Shown here one piece after another: positions 61,438-64,000 of a stretch of 64,000 bases of DNA (the first letter of the stretch is position 1; every line of letters begins with the position of its first letter). Origin of the DNA: Mesorhizobium qingshengii. Lineage in GTDB: Bacteria > Pseudomonadota > Alphaproteobacteria > Rhizobiales > Rhizobiaceae. The stretch covers positions 62,001 to 126,000 of the forward strand of contig NZ_FMXM01000020.1 in NCBI RefSeq assembly GCF_900103325.1. Direction: 5' to 3'. The position numbers and the translations under genes were made by a program. Under the pieces are notes generated by a model. That model was not told the origin of the DNA. It saw only the letters and a program-made list of their open reading frames with translations, and ran no database searches.

Positions 61438-62364
61438 TCAGGCCTGTGGTCGTGCCTCCGCCGGAATTGTTACCGGCGGCAGGATTTCCGGCTCCAGCGG
61501 CTTTTGCTCTTCCGGCACCTTGAGCAGCATCTTCAGCAAGCGTGCGATCGTTTCGCGCATCTCCAGCCGCGACACAACCATGTCGACCATGCCGTGCTCC
61601 ATCAGATACTCGGCGCGCTGGAAGCCGTCCGGCAGCTTTTCCCGGATGGTCTGTTCAATGACGCGCGGTCCGGCAAAACCGATCAGTGCGCCGGGTTCGG
61701 CGATGTGCACGTCGCCCAGCATGGCGTAGGAAGCGGTGACGCCACCGGTGGTCGGGTTGGTCAGCACGACGATGTAGGGAAGGCCGGCTTCCTTCAGCCG
61801 GTCGACGCCGACCGTGGTGCGCGGCAATTGCATCAGCGACAGGATGCCTTCCTGCATGCGGGCGCCGCCGGAGGCGGCGAACAGGATCAGCGGCCGCTTT
61901 CGCTGCAGGGCGACTTCGAAACCATGAACGATGGCGTCACCGGCAGCCATGCCGAGCGAGCCACCCATGAAGGCGAAGTCCTGCACCGTGACCACAACCG
62001 GCAGGCCTTCGACGGTTCCCAGCGCGTTGATGATCGCATCTTCCAGGCCGGTCTTGGCCTTGGCGTCCTTCAGGCGGTCGACATAGCGTTTCTCGTCGCG
62101 GAATTTCAGCGGGTCCTGCATGACCTTGGGATTGTCCAGGGTCTCGTACTTGCCGCCGTCGAAAAAGAATTTCAGCCGCTCCTTGGCCGAGATCTTCATG
62201 TGATGGCCGGAGGACGGAATGACGAACTGGTTGGACTCCAGATCCTTGTGGAACACCATTTCGCCGGTCTCCGGATCCTTGATCCAGAGATTCTCGGGCA
62301 TGTCGGTGCGCCGGCCGAGCATCGAATTGATCTTCGGGCGAACGTAATTGGTGATCCAGTTCAT
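61438..62364 (-). CDS. accD: Acetyl-CoA carboxylase carboxyltransferase subunit beta AccD, without zinc-finger Cys
   Basis: 308 residues. The carboxyltransferase body is intact (FMGGSLGMAAGDAIVHGFE, SGGARMQEGILSLMQLPRT, GGVTASYAMLGD). The N-terminal zinc finger expected before HHMKI has no cysteines: the four positions read Asp30, Thr33, Ile49 and Ser52. Loss of some of these Cys is known in rhizobial relatives, but here all four are absent. It works with AccA in making malonyl-CoA. It follows trpA. Confidence 0.94.
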   Translation of the reverse strand: MNWITNYVRPKINSMLGRRTDMPENLWIKDPETGEMVFHKDLESNQFVIPSSGHHMKISAKERLKFFFDGGKYETLDNPKVMQDPLKFRDEKRYVDRLKDAKAKTGLEDAIINALGTVEGLPVVVTVQDFAFMGGSLGMAAGDAIVHGFEVALQRKRPLILFAASGGARMQEGILSLMQLPRTTVGVDRLKEAGLPYIVVLTNPTTGGVTASYAMLGDVHIAEPGALIGFAGPRVIEQTIREKLPDGFQRAEYLMEHGMVDMVVSRLEMRETIARLLKMLLKVPEEQKPLEPEILPPVTIPAEARPQA

Positions 62365-62394
62365 CGCTTCGGCTCCTGTCCTGACGAAGAGTTA

Positions 62395-62450
62395 GTGCAT
62401 GTCGCCCAAAAGTTGGAACCGGTTTTGGGATAACAACAAGACCTGAGGTA
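62395..62450. repeat. Divergent copy of the palindromic repeat between trpA and accD
   Basis: TGCATGTCGCCCAAAAGTTGG, AACCGGTTTTGGGAT and AACAACAAG match the repeat core (GTGGGAACCGGTTTTCGG) with several changes. It occupies most of the 92-base gap between the trpA stop and accD start. Confidence 0.5.
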
Positions 62451-62456
62451 GGAAAA

Positions 62457-63296
62457 CTATTCGGCGGCAGCAAGGCGGGCCGAGCGCACGCCCTGCGCAA
62501 GACCGCTGACCAGCGTGGCGACGGCTTCGGCCGGGTCGGCTGTCTTCTCGCCTTTCGGCCCCAGAACATTGGCGACCGCATTGACGATCGCTGTGCCGAC
62601 GACCACGCCATCGGCATTGGCGCCGATCACGCGCGCCTGCTCGGCGGTCTTGACGCCGAAACCGACGCAGACCGGCAGATCGGTATGGCCCTTGATGCGC
62701 TTCACCGCCGCCGCCACCTTGCCGGTGTCGGCCAGCGCCGAGCCTGTGATGCCGGTCATCGAGACATAATAAACGAAGCCGGATGTGTTCTGGAGCACTT
62801 TGGGCAGGCGCTTGTCGTCGGTGGTCGGCGTCGCCAGCCGAATGAAATTGATGCCGGCCTTCAGTGCCGGAATGCACAGTTCCTCGTCCATCTCCGGCGG
62901 CAGGTCGACGACGATCAGCCCATCAATGCCGCTGGCAATGGCGTCCTTGAGGAAACGGTCGACGCCGTAGATGTAGATCGGGTTGTAGTAGCCCATCAGC
63001 ACGATCGGCGTCTCATTGTCGCCGACGCGGAATTCCGACGCCATCTTCAGCGTCTTGACCAGCGTCTGGCCGCCTTTGAGCGCCCTCAAGCCCGCTGCCT
63101 GGATCGCCGGGCCATCGGCCATCGGGTCGGAAAACGGCATGCCAAGTTCGATGATGTCGGCACCCGCCGCCGGCAATGCCTTCATGATCGACAGCGAGGT
63201 GTCGTAGTCCGGGTCGCCGCCCATGAAATAGGTGACGAGCGCCGGGCGGCCCTCGGTCTTCAGCTTCGCCATGCGGCGGTCGATACGAGTAGCCAT
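62457..63296 (-). CDS. trpA: Tryptophan synthase alpha subunit TrpA
   Basis: 279 residues, TIM barrel. IIELGMPFSDPMADGPAIQAAG carries the catalytic Glu and Asp, and CVGFGVKTAEQARVIGANADGVVVGTAIV the phosphate site. It cleaves indole-glycerol phosphate to indole and passes it to TrpB. It starts 2 bases after the trpB stop. Confidence 0.97.
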   Translation of the reverse strand: MATRIDRRMAKLKTEGRPALVTYFMGGDPDYDTSLSIMKALPAAGADIIELGMPFSDPMADGPAIQAAGLRALKGGQTLVKTLKMASEFRVGDNETPIVLMGYYNPIYIYGVDRFLKDAIASGIDGLIVVDLPPEMDEELCIPALKAGINFIRLATPTTDDKRLPKVLQNTSGFVYYVSMTGITGSALADTGKVAAAVKRIKGHTDLPVCVGFGVKTAEQARVIGANADGVVVGTAIVNAVANVLGPKGEKTADPAEAVATLVSGLAQGVRSARLAAAE

Positions 63297-63298
63297 GA

Positions 63299-64000
63299 TC
63301 AGATCTCCATGCCCAGCATGCTGGCAACCGTATGCACGTCCTTGTCGCCGCGGCCGGACAGGTTGACGATGACGATCTGGTCCTTGTCCATGGCCGGCAC
63401 GATCTTCACCGCATGGGCGATGGCGTGCGCCGATTCCAGCGCCGGGATGATGCCTTCGACGCGTGTCGTCAGCTTGAACGCTTCCAGCGCCTCGTCGTCG
63501 AGGATCGGCACATATTCGACGCGGCCGCTGTCGCGCAGCCAGGAATGCTCCGGGCCGACACCGGGGTAATCCAGGCCGGCCGAGATCGAATGGCCGTCCA
63601 TGATCTGCCCGTCGGAATTCTGCAGGAGATAGGTGCGATTGCCGTGCAGCACGCCGGGCCTCCCGGCATTCATCGAGGCGCAGTGCTCGATGCCGTCGAG
63701 GCCACGGCCACCGGCTTCGATGCCGATGATGCGAACCTCCTTGTCGTCGAGGAAGGGATGGAACATGCCGATTGCGTTCGAGCCGCCGCCGACACAGGCG
63801 ATGATGGTGTCCGGCAACCGGCCTTCCTGTTCGAGGATCTGCGCGCGTGCCTCCGAACCGATCACCGACTGGAAGTCGCGCACCAGCTCCGGATAGGGGT
63901 GCGGGCCGGCGGCGGTGCCGATCAAATAGTAGGTGTCCTCGACATTGGTTACCCAGTCGCGCAGCGCCTCGTTCATGGCGTCCTTGAGCGTGCCGTGGCC
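63299..64000 (-). CDS. trpB: Tryptophan synthase beta subunit TrpB (C-terminal part)
   Basis: 234 codons are visible; the 5' part lies beyond the window, and full TrpB is about 400 residues. The pyridoxal-phosphate glycine loop IACVGGGSNAIGMFHPFL, EAGGRGLDGIEH, SAGLDYPGVGPEHS and the C-terminal VNLSGRGDKDVHTV are conserved. The frame is open through 64000. It is followed directly by trpA. Confidence 0.96.
   Translation of the reverse strand, partial: GHGTLKDAMNEALRDWVTNVEDTYYLIGTAAGPHPYPELVRDFQSVIGSEARAQILEQEGRLPDTIIACVGGGSNAIGMFHPFLDDKEVRIIGIEAGGRGLDGIEHCASMNAGRPGVLHGNRTYLLQNSDGQIMDGHSISAGLDYPGVGPEHSWLRDSGRVEYVPILDDEALEAFKLTTRVEGIIPALESAHAIAHAVKIVPAMDKDQIVIVNLSGRGDKDVHTVASMLGMEI

Overview
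The window looks like chromosome of a GC-rich alphaproteobacterium of the Rhizobiales, most likely Mesorhizobium or a close relative. This rests on the ChvI/ChvG pair followed by a short HprK, EIIA and HPr; the iolCDEB cluster with an RpiR-type regulator; a DivL-type pseudo-histidine kinase beside tsaE; the trpBA-accD-folC order; and dispersed palindromic intergenic repeats of rhizobial type. No rRNA, tRNA, CRISPR array, insertion sequence or phage gene was recognised. Nearly all of the sequence is coding. Identifications come from reading protein motifs and gene order, not from database searches.

Layout. 1-6260: a sugar ABC transporter operon with two tandem paralogous binding proteins, a double ATPase, two permeases and an SMP-30 lactonase. 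6529-9038: phosphonate genes (DUF1045, phnM, phnN) without the C-P lyase core. 9192-17486: myo-inositol catabolism (iolC-DUF2090 fusion, iolD, iolE, a small membrane protein, iolB), the RpiR regulator iolR and a divergent Gfo/Idh/MocA dehydrogenase. 17710-18972: DAHP synthase behind a well-formed aromatic attenuator with a Tyr-Trp-Tyr-Phe leader peptide. 18999-25241: an inositol-type ABC transporter operon with iolG and a short-chain dehydrogenase, then a LacI-family regulator. 25410-28082: a divergent desaturase, Rieske ferredoxin and reductase trio resembling rhizopine mocDEF. 28097-32222: a DUF1402 protein and the hslV-GNAT-DUF2585-hslU run. 32466-38251: histidine genes hisB-hisH-hisA-hisF-hisE with accessory genes, ending in coaA. 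38365-41259: alkB, arfB and pckA. 41584-45550: ChvI/ChvG with regulatory PTS proteins. 45735-47135: ahcY. 47335-58793: divL, tsaE fused to a sugar kinase, a MurU-like nucleotidyltransferase, addB and addA. 58868-59599: trxA and a cupin. 59634-64000: trpB (partial), trpA, accD, folC and a VOC protein.

How the genes fit together. The inositol genes form a near-complete route: uptake (22893-23834, 21716-22792, 20946-21713), first oxidation (iolG), dehydration (iolE), ring hydrolysis (iolD), isomerisation (iolB), then kinase and probable aldolase in one fused protein (iolC-DUF2090). Sites fitting GGAA-N6-TTCC lie at the iolC promoter and, imperfectly, on the -10 box of the transporter promoter, which suggests joint control by IolR. 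The mocDEF-like trio starts a few hundred bases from the transporter and could demethylate O-methyl-inositols (rhizopine, pinitol, ononitol) to feed this pathway; that is the main biological hypothesis for the window.

Other points of interest are the aro attenuator, whose predicted transcript begins at an AUG; palindromic repeats that overlap or supply stop codons; an AccD without its zinc-finger cysteines; and an arginase-fold protein with one altered metal ligand inside the his operon.
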